Positions 13,868 to 21,097 of a stretch of DNA of 26,310 nucleotides are shown one piece after another. Origin of the DNA: Bacteroidales bacterium (GTDB lineage Bacteria; Bacteroidota; Bacteroidia; Bacteroidales; F082); NCBI GenBank assembly GCA_016281295.1, contig JAEEII010000097.1, positions 1 through 26,310 on the forward strand, given 5' to 3'. Both the position numbers and the translations under genes were made by a program. Numbering within the stretch: the first letter of the stretch is position 1; each line of letters begins with the position of its first letter. The notes beneath the pieces were generated by a model. That model saw only the letters and a program-made list of their open reading frames with translations. It did no database searches and was not told where the DNA came from.

Positions 13868-14575
13868 ATGATTAGAATAAAAGACATCAATAAGACTTAC
13901 TTTGGCGCCCAACCACTTCACGTGTTGAAAGGCATCAACCTCAACGTGGAGGAGGGTGAGATGGTCAGCATCATGGGAGCCTCAGGGTCGGGGAAATCCA
14001 CCTTACTTAATATATTAGGTATTTTGGACAACTACGACTCGGGCGACTATTACCTCAACGGCAAGCTGGTGAAGAACCTCAGCGAGAACGAGGCCGCCGA
14101 CATGCGCAACCGCACCATTGGATTCATCTTCCAGTCGTTCAACCTCATCCCTTTCAAGACGGCTATGGAAAACGTAGCCTTGCCTTTATATTATCAGAAC
14201 GTGAGTCGCAAGAAACGCAACCAACTCGCCATGGAATACTTGGAGCGTTTTGGACTGAAAGAATGGGCCGACCACTACCCCAACGAGCTCTCTGGCGGTC
14301 AAAAACAACGTGTCTCCATGGCCCGTGCCTTGGTGACCCAACCTAAAGTCATCCTCGCCGACGAGCCCACCGGTGCCTTGGACAGCAAGACCTCCGCCGA
14401 GGTGATGCAGATCCTCCGTGAGGTGAACCAAACGGGCATCACCATGGTCATCGTCACCCACGAGAAAGGCATTGCCTTGCGCACCGACAAAATCATCCAT
14501 TTGAAAGATGGTGTCATCGAGAATATAGAAATCAACAACCCTGAACTCATCGACTTTAACACGGAGATTAAATAA
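13868..14575 (+). CDS. ABC transporter ATP-binding protein, MacB/LolD type
   Basis: A 235-residue ATPase subunit, first gene of a tripartite efflux operon. Motifs: Walker A GASGSGKST at 37-45, Q-loop in IGFIFQSFNLIPF near 84-96, signature LSGGQKQRVSMARAL from 141, Walker B VILADEPTGALD at 161-172 and the H-loop in VIVTHE near 195-199. The length and the SGSGKSTLLNILG and PTGALDS wording are those of the MacB/LolD/FtsE group, which drives transport by conformational change in partner permeases rather than moving substrate through the membrane itself. The TAA stop overlaps the ATG of the next gene by one base. A promoter and a palindromic operator lie upstream. Confidence 0.93.
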   Translation: MIRIKDINKTYFGAQPLHVLKGINLNVEEGEMVSIMGASGSGKSTLLNILGILDNYDSGDYYLNGKLVKNLSENEAADMRNRTIGFIFQSFNLIPFKTAMENVALPLYYQNVSRKKRNQLAMEYLERFGLKEWADHYPNELSGGQKQRVSMARALVTQPKVILADEPTGALDSKTSAEVMQILREVNQTGITMVIVTHEKGIALRTDKIIHLKDGVIENIEINNPELIDFNTEIK

Positions 14576-15810
14576 TGGACTTCTGGCGCGAGATATTCAT
14601 GGCATTAAGCCGCAACAAGTTGAGGACTTTCCTCACGGGATTCTCCATCTCATGGGGCATCTTCATCCTCATCGTGTTGCTCGCCGCAGGCAACGGGCTT
14701 ATGAACGGTGTCAGCGAGGAGTTCAGCGACCAGAGAATCAACGTTTACATGATTTATAGCGGCGAGACCTCCAAACCTTACAAGGGACACGGCACCAACC
14801 GCTCCATCATGTTTAACGACAAAGATATACGCTTTCTGGAAACCGAAATGAGGCAAGTGGGACAGGTGTCGCCCCGAATCTATTCCAATGGCTTTGCCAC
14901 CTTCAACGACCAATCAAGCAGCATTTTCATGAGTGGCGTGAGACCTGTCTTCAAGGAAATCAACAACGTCAAAATATTGGAAGGGCGCTTCATCAATGAG
15001 CTGGATGAAAAAAACAACGAGAAGTTCATCGTCATCGACGAGAATCTGCGCGACAAGCTCTTTGAGGAAGGCAGCTCCCCGCTCGGACATTTTATCATCA
15101 TCAACAGCATGGCTTTCAATGTCGTAGGAGTTTGCAAAGGAGAGGGACGTTCCGATAGCGGCGAAGGCTATGTGCCTTTCTCCACTTTAAAAAAAATCAC
15201 CCGACAAAGCAAATACTGGATGTTGAATTTCACCGTCCAAGGCTTGGAAACCAAAGAAGATAACGAGGCTTTCACCGATTATCTGCGAACCCAACTGGCA
15301 CATTTGCATGAGTTCGACCCCGATGACACCTCTGCTGTTTACATCCGCAGCAGACAAGAGGAGTACCTCCAAACCATGAAGATTTTCCGTACTTTGCAAC
15401 TCTTCATCTGGATTATCGGTTTCGCCATGCTCATCTCGGGTATCGTGGGTGTGAGCAACATCATGCGCATCACCGTGAAGGAACGCACCAACGAGATTGG
15501 CATCCGCAAGGCACTCGGCGCCAAGTCACGTTCCATCTTGACCTCTATAGTCATCGAATCCATGATCATCACCACGATATTTGGCTACATCGGGATGTGG
15601 CTCGGCATGGTGGTGGCTGAAGCCAGTGGAGGCCTCCTCAGCAAGATTCAGGAAGGCAACTCCATCTCGCTGAACATCGTGCCCAGCATTGACATCCGCA
15701 TTGTGCTGATGGCTACGGCCTTGCTCATCGTATGCGGTGTTTTCGCCGGCTTCTTCCCTGCTCGCAATGCAGTGAAAATCAAACCTATTGAAGCAATGAA
15801 TTACCGATAA
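14575..15810 (+). CDS. MacB/FtsX-type ABC permease, subunit 1
   Basis: A 411-residue inner membrane permease. It has the MacB layout: one N-terminal membrane helix (about 20-40, GFSISWGIFILIVLLAAGNG), a large periplasmic MacB_PCD domain (about 45-275), and three C-terminal helices of the FtsX domain (LFIWIIGFAMLISGIVGVSNI, IIGYIG-type helix near 340-357, and IVLMATALLIVCGVFAGFFPA). The cytoplasmic loop TVKERTNEIGIRKALGAK, typical of FtsX permeases, contacts the ATPase. It is paralogous to the next gene (both carry ETSxPYKG early in the periplasmic domain), so the pair probably forms a heterodimer with the ATPase. Confidence 0.92.
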   Translation: MDFWREIFMALSRNKLRTFLTGFSISWGIFILIVLLAAGNGLMNGVSEEFSDQRINVYMIYSGETSKPYKGHGTNRSIMFNDKDIRFLETEMRQVGQVSPRIYSNGFATFNDQSSSIFMSGVRPVFKEINNVKILEGRFINELDEKNNEKFIVIDENLRDKLFEEGSSPLGHFIIINSMAFNVVGVCKGEGRSDSGEGYVPFSTLKKITRQSKYWMLNFTVQGLETKEDNEAFTDYLRTQLAHLHEFDPDDTSAVYIRSRQEEYLQTMKIFRTLQLFIWIIGFAMLISGIVGVSNIMRITVKERTNEIGIRKALGAKSRSILTSIVIESMIITTIFGYIGMWLGMVVAEASGGLLSKIQEGNSISLNIVPSIDIRIVLMATALLIVCGVFAGFFPARNAVKIKPIEAMNYR

Positions 15811-15822
15811 AACTCTGAAACC

Positions 15823-17085
15823 ATGTTCGACTTCGACGGCATACATGAGATTTGGCAAACCATCACACGCAACAAGACCCGTAGTCTGTTAACGGCCTTT
15901 GGCGTGTTTTGGGGCATCTTCCTGCTTGTGGTACTCACCTCAACGGGCAATGGTTTCGAGAATGGACTGATGAAACAAGTGGAAGGCGTCACACCCAACA
16001 CAGGATTCTTCTTCACCGATGAAACAAGCGAACCTTACAAAGGCTATCAAAAAGGCCGCTCTTGGTCGATGCAACTTAATGATTTAAAAGCACTTAAAGA
16101 TGCTTTCCCTTGCATCAAGGCAATCTCACCAGAAGCCACAGTGTGGTCGAACGAGGACAAGAACGTGATTTATAGCAACCGAGGCGGCAGCTTCTCGGTA
16201 AAAGGAGTGATGCCTGAATACAACGAAATCGAACGATCGAAAATTCTGAAAGGGCGTTTCCTTAACAATACCGACATTGCCAATAACCGAAAAGTGTGCA
16301 TCCTGGGTAAGAAAGTGTATTCAACCATGTTTGAGAAAGGTGAGAATCCTTTGGGTAAAATGGTAAAAGTCAATGGCATCTATTTCCAAGTGGTGGGTGT
16401 GGTTCGCTCCTACACAGAGAATGTCAATATCAACGGCACCATCGACGAGTCGGTCATCCTGCCCTACACCACCATGCAACAAGTATTCGCTTTAGGCGAC
16501 AAAATCCATTTCTTTGCTTTGGTGGCCGACGACGACACTCCTCTCCCCGACATCGAGGAGGATATCATGCAGTTTATCAAACAGCGGCACGACATCTCCC
16601 CCACCGACACTGATGCCATGAATTCCTTCAACCTCATGGAGATGTTCAAAGCCTTCAAAGGCTTGTTCTTTGGCATCCATCTCCTGATTTGGATTGTGGG
16701 CCTGGGCACCTTGATGTCGGGCATAATCGGCGTAAGTAACATCATGCTGGTGACCGTGAAAGAACGCACCCGTGAAATCGGCGTGCGACGCGCCATCGGT
16801 GCCAAGCCGAAGAACATCATCGGTCAAGTACTTTCGGAGAGCCTGTTACTCACCACCTTAGCAGGACTGGTAGGTCTGTGCATCGGTGTAGGCATCATGG
16901 CTATTGTGGAAATGATTACATCCAACATGCCCACTGACGATGCCATGTTCCAAGATCCCTATATGAGCTTCAAGGCTGCGGTTGCGGCTACTATCATAGT
17001 CATCGTTTCTGGCCTTCTGGCAGGTGTGTTGCCAGCTTGGAGAGCCATTCAAATCAAAGCCATTGATGCCATTAGGGAGGAATAG
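15823..17085 (+). CDS. MacB/FtsX-type ABC permease, subunit 2
   Basis: A 420-residue permease with the same topology as its upstream paralogue: N-terminal helix in LLTAFGVFWGIFLLVVL, a periplasmic domain with DETSEPYKG, and three C-terminal helices (LLIWIVGLGTLMSGIIGVSNI, LLTTLAGLVGLCIGVGIMAIV and AAVAATIIVIVSGLLAGVLPA). The FtsX loop reads TVKERTREIGVRRAIGAK. It starts 12 bases after the preceding stop. Sequence divergence between the two permeases is large, so they are old paralogues with distinct roles. The 370 bases after it are repetitive, which separates the permease genes from the adaptor gene. Confidence 0.92.
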   Translation: MFDFDGIHEIWQTITRNKTRSLLTAFGVFWGIFLLVVLTSTGNGFENGLMKQVEGVTPNTGFFFTDETSEPYKGYQKGRSWSMQLNDLKALKDAFPCIKAISPEATVWSNEDKNVIYSNRGGSFSVKGVMPEYNEIERSKILKGRFLNNTDIANNRKVCILGKKVYSTMFEKGENPLGKMVKVNGIYFQVVGVVRSYTENVNINGTIDESVILPYTTMQQVFALGDKIHFFALVADDDTPLPDIEEDIMQFIKQRHDISPTDTDAMNSFNLMEMFKAFKGLFFGIHLLIWIVGLGTLMSGIIGVSNIMLVTVKERTREIGVRRAIGAKPKNIIGQVLSESLLLTTLAGLVGLCIGVGIMAIVEMITSNMPTDDAMFQDPYMSFKAAVAATIIVIVSGLLAGVLPAWRAIQIKAIDAIREE

Positions 17086-17455
17086 GGGGAATTGAGAATT
17101 TAGAATTTAGAATTTAGAGGGAGCTACCCTGGATAGGGGTTTAACCTCAGTAGAAGGAGAATTTAGAATTTAGAGGGAGCCACCCCGGATAGGGGTTTAA
17201 CCTCGGTAGAAAGAGAATTTAGAATTTAGAGGGAGCTACCCCGGTAGGGGTTTAACCTCGGTAGAAAATCCCCGGGTAGAACGCTCCCCCTCTCCACTGT
17301 GGAGAGGGGGTCGGGGGGTGAGGTTAGGGGTTTAATCTCGGTAGAAAAGGCCCAGGGAAGAATGCTCCCCCTCTCCCGTGGAGAGGAGGCCGGGGGGTGA
17401 GGCCTAGAGCCGAGAGGTGAGGCCAAAGGAGAAAACAAATTAAAATAATCATACC
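17086..17455. repeat. Repeat-filled gap within the efflux operon
   Basis: Three tandem units start at 17094, 17157 and 17213 (63, 56 and about 55 bases). Each opens with the 7-mer GAATTTA repeated two or three times, then GAGGGAGC, an ACCCCGG-type segment and GGGGTTTAACCTCGGTAGA. Two further units (17278-17323 and 17359-17402) each carry a GC-rich hairpin, CCCCCTCTCCAC with GTGGAGAGGGGG in the first, followed by CGGGGGGTGAGG. An open reading frame on the minus strand here is repeat translation and is not called. The GC-rich unit resembles repeats dispersed in many Bacteroidota genomes; that is from memory. Confidence 0.85.
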
Positions 17456-18559
17456 ATGAAGAAATTTTTCAAAATCTTGTTTTTCATCTTGTTAGGAATT
17501 GGTGTCGTGTGGACATTCATTTATCTCTTCAAGAAATCGAAACCCGAAACCATTGTTTATGAGGTGGTGGAAGCGCACATCGACACCATCCAGAAAACCA
17601 CGGTAGTCACAGGACAAATTGACCCGCGCGACGAGGTCGCGATGAAACCGCAAGTGTCAGGCATCATCTCTGAGATCCTCAAAGAGCCCGGACAACCCGT
17701 CAAACAGGGCGAGGTCATCGCCGTGGTGAAGGTCATCCCCGACGTGAGCAGCCTCTCCGCCGCCGAGTCGCAGGTCAGGGTGTCGAAACTCAACCTCGAC
17801 AACGTGGAGAAAACCTTTAAACGCCAGGAGAGCCTGAAACAAAAAGGCCTCATCTCCGCCGAGGAATTTGAGAAGTCGCAACTCGAATACCAACAAGCCA
17901 AGGAGTGCTACAGCAACGCGAAGGACCAGCTGAACATCATCAAAGAGGGCATCTCAAAGAGCGCGACGGGATACAGCAACACGAAAATCAAAGCCACCAT
18001 CTCCGGCATGATCCTCGACATCCCCGTCAAGGTGGGAAACTCGGTGATCAACTCGAACACCTTCAACGACGGAACCACCATCGCTACCATCGCCAACATG
18101 AAAGACATGATCTTCAAAGGTAAACTCGATGAGACCGAGGTGGGTAAGATTCACGAGGGGATGCCGCTGACACTGACCATCGGGGCTATGAACGACCGCA
18201 AGTTCGATGCTGAGTTGGAATATATCGCCCCAAAGGGTACCCAAGAGAGCGGTGCCGTTTTCTTCGAGATGCGCGCCAAAGCCATCCTTCCTGATGACGT
18301 GTTTGTCCGTGCTGGCTACTCCGCCAACGCCGAGATCATCCTCGACCGTGCCTCCGGTGCCGTGGTTGTCCCCGAGAGCTGTATCAGCTATGAAGATGGC
18401 GAGACATACGTGTATCGTTGTATCAAAGAAGAGGAACCGCAACAGTTTGAGAAACAAGCCGTCAAGGTGGGTCTCTCCGATGGTGTCAACATCGTGGTCA
18501 CCGAAGGCTTGAACGTTGGTGACAAGATCCGCGGTAACGAAGTGGTAAACAAAGACTAA
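17456..18559 (+). CDS. HlyD/MacA-family periplasmic adaptor (membrane fusion protein)
   Basis: A 367-residue adaptor anchored by one N-terminal membrane helix (MKKFFKILFFILLGIGVVWT, continuing to about residue 27). A first half-lipoyl segment (VTGQIDPRDEVAMKPQVSG) leads into a helical hairpin with heptad pattern (about 100-165, SAAESQVRVSKLNLDNVEKT onward), then the second half-lipoyl segment (IKATISGMILDIPVKVGNSV), a beta-barrel domain and a membrane-proximal domain ending RGNEVVNKD. Such proteins bridge the inner membrane ABC permeases and the TolC-like duct. The hairpin is short, as in MacA-type rather than long HlyD-type adaptors. The gene order supports one complete efflux machine. Confidence 0.92.
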   Translation: MKKFFKILFFILLGIGVVWTFIYLFKKSKPETIVYEVVEAHIDTIQKTTVVTGQIDPRDEVAMKPQVSGIISEILKEPGQPVKQGEVIAVVKVIPDVSSLSAAESQVRVSKLNLDNVEKTFKRQESLKQKGLISAEEFEKSQLEYQQAKECYSNAKDQLNIIKEGISKSATGYSNTKIKATISGMILDIPVKVGNSVINSNTFNDGTTIATIANMKDMIFKGKLDETEVGKIHEGMPLTLTIGAMNDRKFDAELEYIAPKGTQESGAVFFEMRAKAILPDDVFVRAGYSANAEIILDRASGAVVVPESCISYEDGETYVYRCIKEEEPQQFEKQAVKVGLSDGVNIVVTEGLNVGDKIRGNEVVNKD

Positions 18560-18570
18560 AAGGGGGGGTA

Positions 18571-18628
18571 AACATCGAAAAACACGAAAAACACGAAAAA
18601 TTTTGTTATTTTCGAGTGTTTCGATGTT
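18571..18628. repeat. Palindromic repeat, copy 1
   Basis: Left arm AACATCGAAAAACACGAAAA, with an extra ACACGAAAA duplication, pairs with the right arm TTTTCGAGTGTTTCGATGTT (18 of 20 positions complementary to copy 2's left arm). It is followed by AAAATAAA. In RNA it would fold into a long hairpin between the adaptor and tolC-like genes. Confidence 0.8.
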
Positions 18629-18662
18629 AAAATAAACAAAGGGGTAAACAAGAGAATGAATG

Positions 18663-18711
18663 AACATCGAAAAACACGAAAAATTTTGTTATTTTCGAGT
18701 GTTTCGATGTT
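18663..18711. repeat. Palindromic repeat, copy 2
   Basis: A 49-base near-perfect palindrome identical to copy 1 except that it lacks the internal duplication; it too is followed by AAAATAAA. A right-arm fragment (TTTTCGATGTTAA) recurs at 18727-18739, so a third, truncated copy is likely. No T-run follows the stem, so it is not a standard terminator. Confidence 0.8.
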
Positions 18712-18756
18712 AAAATAAAAAATCTATTTTCGATGTTAATATTTAAATAAGTGACC

Positions 18757-20067
18757 ATGAAAAGAATCATCATTATATCGGCATTATTGGTGATGGCTTT
18801 CACGGTGAAAGCCCAACAGCCCTGGACCTTGCAGCAGTGCATCGACTATGCCATGGAACACAACGTAAATATCCTCCAAAGCCAGCTGCAACAGCAAAAC
18901 GCCGACTACCAGCTCAAGATGAGCCAAAATGCCTGGCTGCCTTCTGTTAATGCCAGTGCCTCCGAAGGATTCGGCTTCGGACAGTCGCCCTCCTACACCG
19001 GCGTGTATGTCTCCGACAACTCCTCGTCAGCATCGGTGGGACTCAGCGTCTCCGTGCCTTTGTTTCAGGGATTAAACCTTTACAACACCAACAAAGCCAA
19101 TCAGTTGAACCTTCAAGCCACCACCCAGGACCTCGAAGCGGCCAAACGTGAGCTGCGCTTGGCCATCATGGCATACTACATGGAAGTCATCTATTGCAAG
19201 GAGCTGAAAGGCGTGGCTGAAAAACAGCTGGAACTCTCTCAAAGCCAACATCAGCGCACCCAAGAACTGTTTGAGGTGGGTCGTCTTCCCGAGTCGAATG
19301 TCTATGAAAGCGCCGCTCAAGTGGCTTCCGACAAAGCCTCCCTCACCGAGGCACAGAATAACCTTATGCTCAGGCTATTAGACCTCGCACAAGCACTGGA
19401 AATCGACAACACAGAAGACTTCGACGTGGTAGCACCCGAGTCTTTCATAAGCGACGAGTTGCCGCTGACCTCGCCGCAAAACACGATACAACATGCCTTG
19501 AACCACCAGCCCGAGATTTTGGCCGCCCAACTGCGCTTACAGCAGGCTCATTACGACCTGAAGGCGGCCAAGTCGGCCTGGTACCCCTCGTTGAGTTTCT
19601 ACGGAGGCTATTCCAACGGGTATTATCATTATTTCACCAACGACAACGCCAACATCCCCTTCTCGCAACAACTGAAGACTAACGGTCGCACCCAGCTGGG
19701 CTTGTCGCTCAACATCCCGATTTTCAACAGTATGCAGACCAAATATCGTGTGAAGATGACCGAACTGGGTATCGAGAACCAGCAGCTGAATATCGAAAAC
19801 ACCAGCAAGCAGCTGAAGAAGGAAATCCAGCAGGCTTATTACAACGCCGTGGCCGCTAAGGAGAAGTATGTGGCCGCCGAAAACAGCCTGAAGTCGTCGC
19901 AACTCGCCTACGAATATGCGCAAGCCGGCTTCGAGGCGGGCAAGACCACCCTGATGGAACTCAACGAGAGCAAGAACCGCCTCTACAAAGCGGAGTCAAG
20001 CCTGTTGCAGGCGAAATATGAGTATCTATACCGCTGCAAAGTGATGGCGTTTTACAATGAAGAATGA
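18757..20067 (+). CDS. TolC-family outer membrane efflux protein
   Basis: A 436-residue outer membrane factor. The N-terminus MKRIIIISALLVMAFTVKAQ is a signal peptide with no lipobox cysteine. Two homologous halves are visible: WTLQQCIDYAMEHNVNILQSQLQ opens the first and NTIQHALNHQPEILAAQLRLQ opens the second, and each is rich in long helices with A/Q/E/L. PSVNASASEGFGFGQS and PSLSFYGGYSNGYYHYFTN are the beta-strand segments. TolC trimers form the duct through the outer membrane for the upstream ABC/adaptor machine. The ATG at 18757 is preferred to a GTG two codons earlier. It is last in the operon. A 41-base piece of this gene (19623-19663) recurs at 22486-22526. Confidence 0.93.
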   Translation: MKRIIIISALLVMAFTVKAQQPWTLQQCIDYAMEHNVNILQSQLQQQNADYQLKMSQNAWLPSVNASASEGFGFGQSPSYTGVYVSDNSSSASVGLSVSVPLFQGLNLYNTNKANQLNLQATTQDLEAAKRELRLAIMAYYMEVIYCKELKGVAEKQLELSQSQHQRTQELFEVGRLPESNVYESAAQVASDKASLTEAQNNLMLRLLDLAQALEIDNTEDFDVVAPESFISDELPLTSPQNTIQHALNHQPEILAAQLRLQQAHYDLKAAKSAWYPSLSFYGGYSNGYYHYFTNDNANIPFSQQLKTNGRTQLGLSLNIPIFNSMQTKYRVKMTELGIENQQLNIENTSKQLKKEIQQAYYNAVAAKEKYVAAENSLKSSQLAYEYAQAGFEAGKTTLMELNESKNRLYKAESSLLQAKYEYLYRCKVMAFYNEE

Positions 20068-20125
20068 TTCCTTTGAAAACAAAACAATAATAACAAATTA
20101 GAACTTTCCCAATGAGTGGTACTAT

Positions 20126-20272
20126 ATGTTATTTCCTAAAGCAGGCATATTAGATGCGTTTCCCAGGTCGCTTGTCGATTTCGAGTACTTAGATGGAATT
20201 AATCTCCTCAAAAAAGTTGATTTTTCGGATGAAAAAAAATCGACAAAAAACTTGCGAAATTCAAAAACATAG
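20126..20272 (+). pseudogene. Possible short gene remnant
   Basis: A 48-codon open frame (MLFPKAGILDAFPRSLVDFE, then YLDGINLLKKVDFSD and a lysine-rich tail). The protein-like first half and a stop codon just before FPNEWYYM suggest the remains of a longer coding sequence. I do not recognise it. It fills part of the 262-base gap between the tolC-like gene and the RloB-like gene, where the defence-like pair joins the efflux operon. Confidence 0.3.
20210..20244 (-). terminator. Candidate terminator after the RloB-like gene
   Basis: GTTGATTTTT (20216-20225) and AAAAATCGAC (20235-20244) form a 10-bp stem with one mismatch. On the minus strand the stem is followed by six T, about 85 bases past the RloB-like stop. 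The stem is AT-rich, so it may be weak. Confidence 0.35.
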
Positions 20273-20329
20273 TCTAACTGATTGAGAAAGTATTATTCAA
20301 TCAAAAAAAGACTATCTTTCCTGTTATTT

Positions 20330-21097
20330 CTATTGCCCATAAAACTCCAGCCACTCCCGTAATTCCTTCACTAGCTTATAAACCGTTGTGTTAGGATTGG
20401 CCTCAATGGGTTTCTTGCCTTGTTGGGAAGCATCCAAGGCTCCTGCTCTTTCAATGGCTTTGGCTTCGTCACCTGATTTTATGATGATGTCGATAAGACC
20501 TTCCACGCTAATGAAGGGTTTGGAATGATGCGCGTGGTCATAAATGATTTGCTGTTCGGGCGTGCGGCCTTTGTTGATGGCAGCCTCCAACATGCCATAG
20601 AGACATGAAGACTTGTCAACGCCCTCCATTACTTTTCGTGGAATGGGCTTGGAATTGTTGACATTCACGAAGTGGAGCAACAGCCATAACTCGAAACACT
20701 CATTGCTGTAGGCAATGTTGATATCGTTGGCGGCGGCAACCGAAAAAGCCTCCTCAAACCTTTTGGCAGTGGTTTCGTTTTGGTCCAAGTCGTCCTTGTC
20801 GAACACTGCCCACACGTAGTCGATGACCTTGGGGACGATTTCAGTCCTAGATATCCTTTCTTCTACGGCTTTTTCCACCACCCCCAATGAATTTCTTCCC
20901 GTCCCAACAGTCTCAATCCTAATGGTGTCCTTAGGAAGTAGCTCCTCAAACTTCTCTTGAAACACCTTTCGGAAATAGGCAGGCTCGGTGCTTTCGTCTT
21001 CGCACACAATCAAGAAAAACTCTTTGTAATGGCGTATGTTCTGAGGACGCACGTATAGTTCTTTAGGTCGCTCCTTTAGTTTTCCTCTCTTTGCCAT
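20330..21097 (-). CDS. RloB-like protein (TOPRIM-like effector candidate)
   Basis: A 255-residue protein of the RloB family. Visible: FFLIVCEDESTEPAYFRKVF at about 27-46, where a glutamate follows a hydrophobic strand as in TOPRIM motif 1; YVWAVFDKDDLDQN at about 94-107, with closely spaced acidic residues like the TOPRIM DxD; and NECFELWLLLHF at about 132-143, the best hallmark of RloB. The C-terminus has NPNTTVYKLVKELREWL. RloB was named from R-linked ORFs in Campylobacter type I restriction loci and is usually next to an AAA ATPase, as here. The gene overlaps the upstream ATPase by 22 bases, indicating coupled translation. A nuclease activity triggered by the ATPase is plausible, but it is inference. 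Confidence 0.85.
   Translation of the reverse strand: MAKRGKLKERPKELYVRPQNIRHYKEFFLIVCEDESTEPAYFRKVFQEKFEELLPKDTIRIETVGTGRNSLGVVEKAVEERISRTEIVPKVIDYVWAVFDKDDLDQNETTAKRFEEAFSVAAANDINIAYSNECFELWLLLHFVNVNNSKPIPRKVMEGVDKSSCLYGMLEAAINKGRTPEQQIIYDHAHHSKPFISVEGLIDIIIKSGDEAKAIERAGALDASQQGKKPIEANPNTTVYKLVKELREWLEFYGQ

Noticed and set aside
17094..17267. CRISPR array
   Set aside because: Units are adjacent with a period near 56 and no unique spacers; the repeat runs through the whole unit, and no cas genes are near.
17226..17438. A 70-codon minus-strand ORF rich in PLTSPPDPLSTVERGS-type repeats
   Set aside because: It is the translation of two copies of a GC-rich hairpin repeat plus the 56-bp unit. 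The repetition is in the DNA, not the protein, and there is no start context.
18571..18711. Palindromes as rho-independent terminators of the adaptor gene
   Set aside because: The stems are long, but what follows is AAAATAAA rather than a T-run on the plus strand, and there are two tandem copies inside an operon.
20279..20303. Hairpin TGATTGA...TCAATCA as terminator of the tolC-like gene
   Set aside because: The stem is only 7 bp, AT-rich, with an 11-base loop, and is followed by A rather than T on the plus strand.
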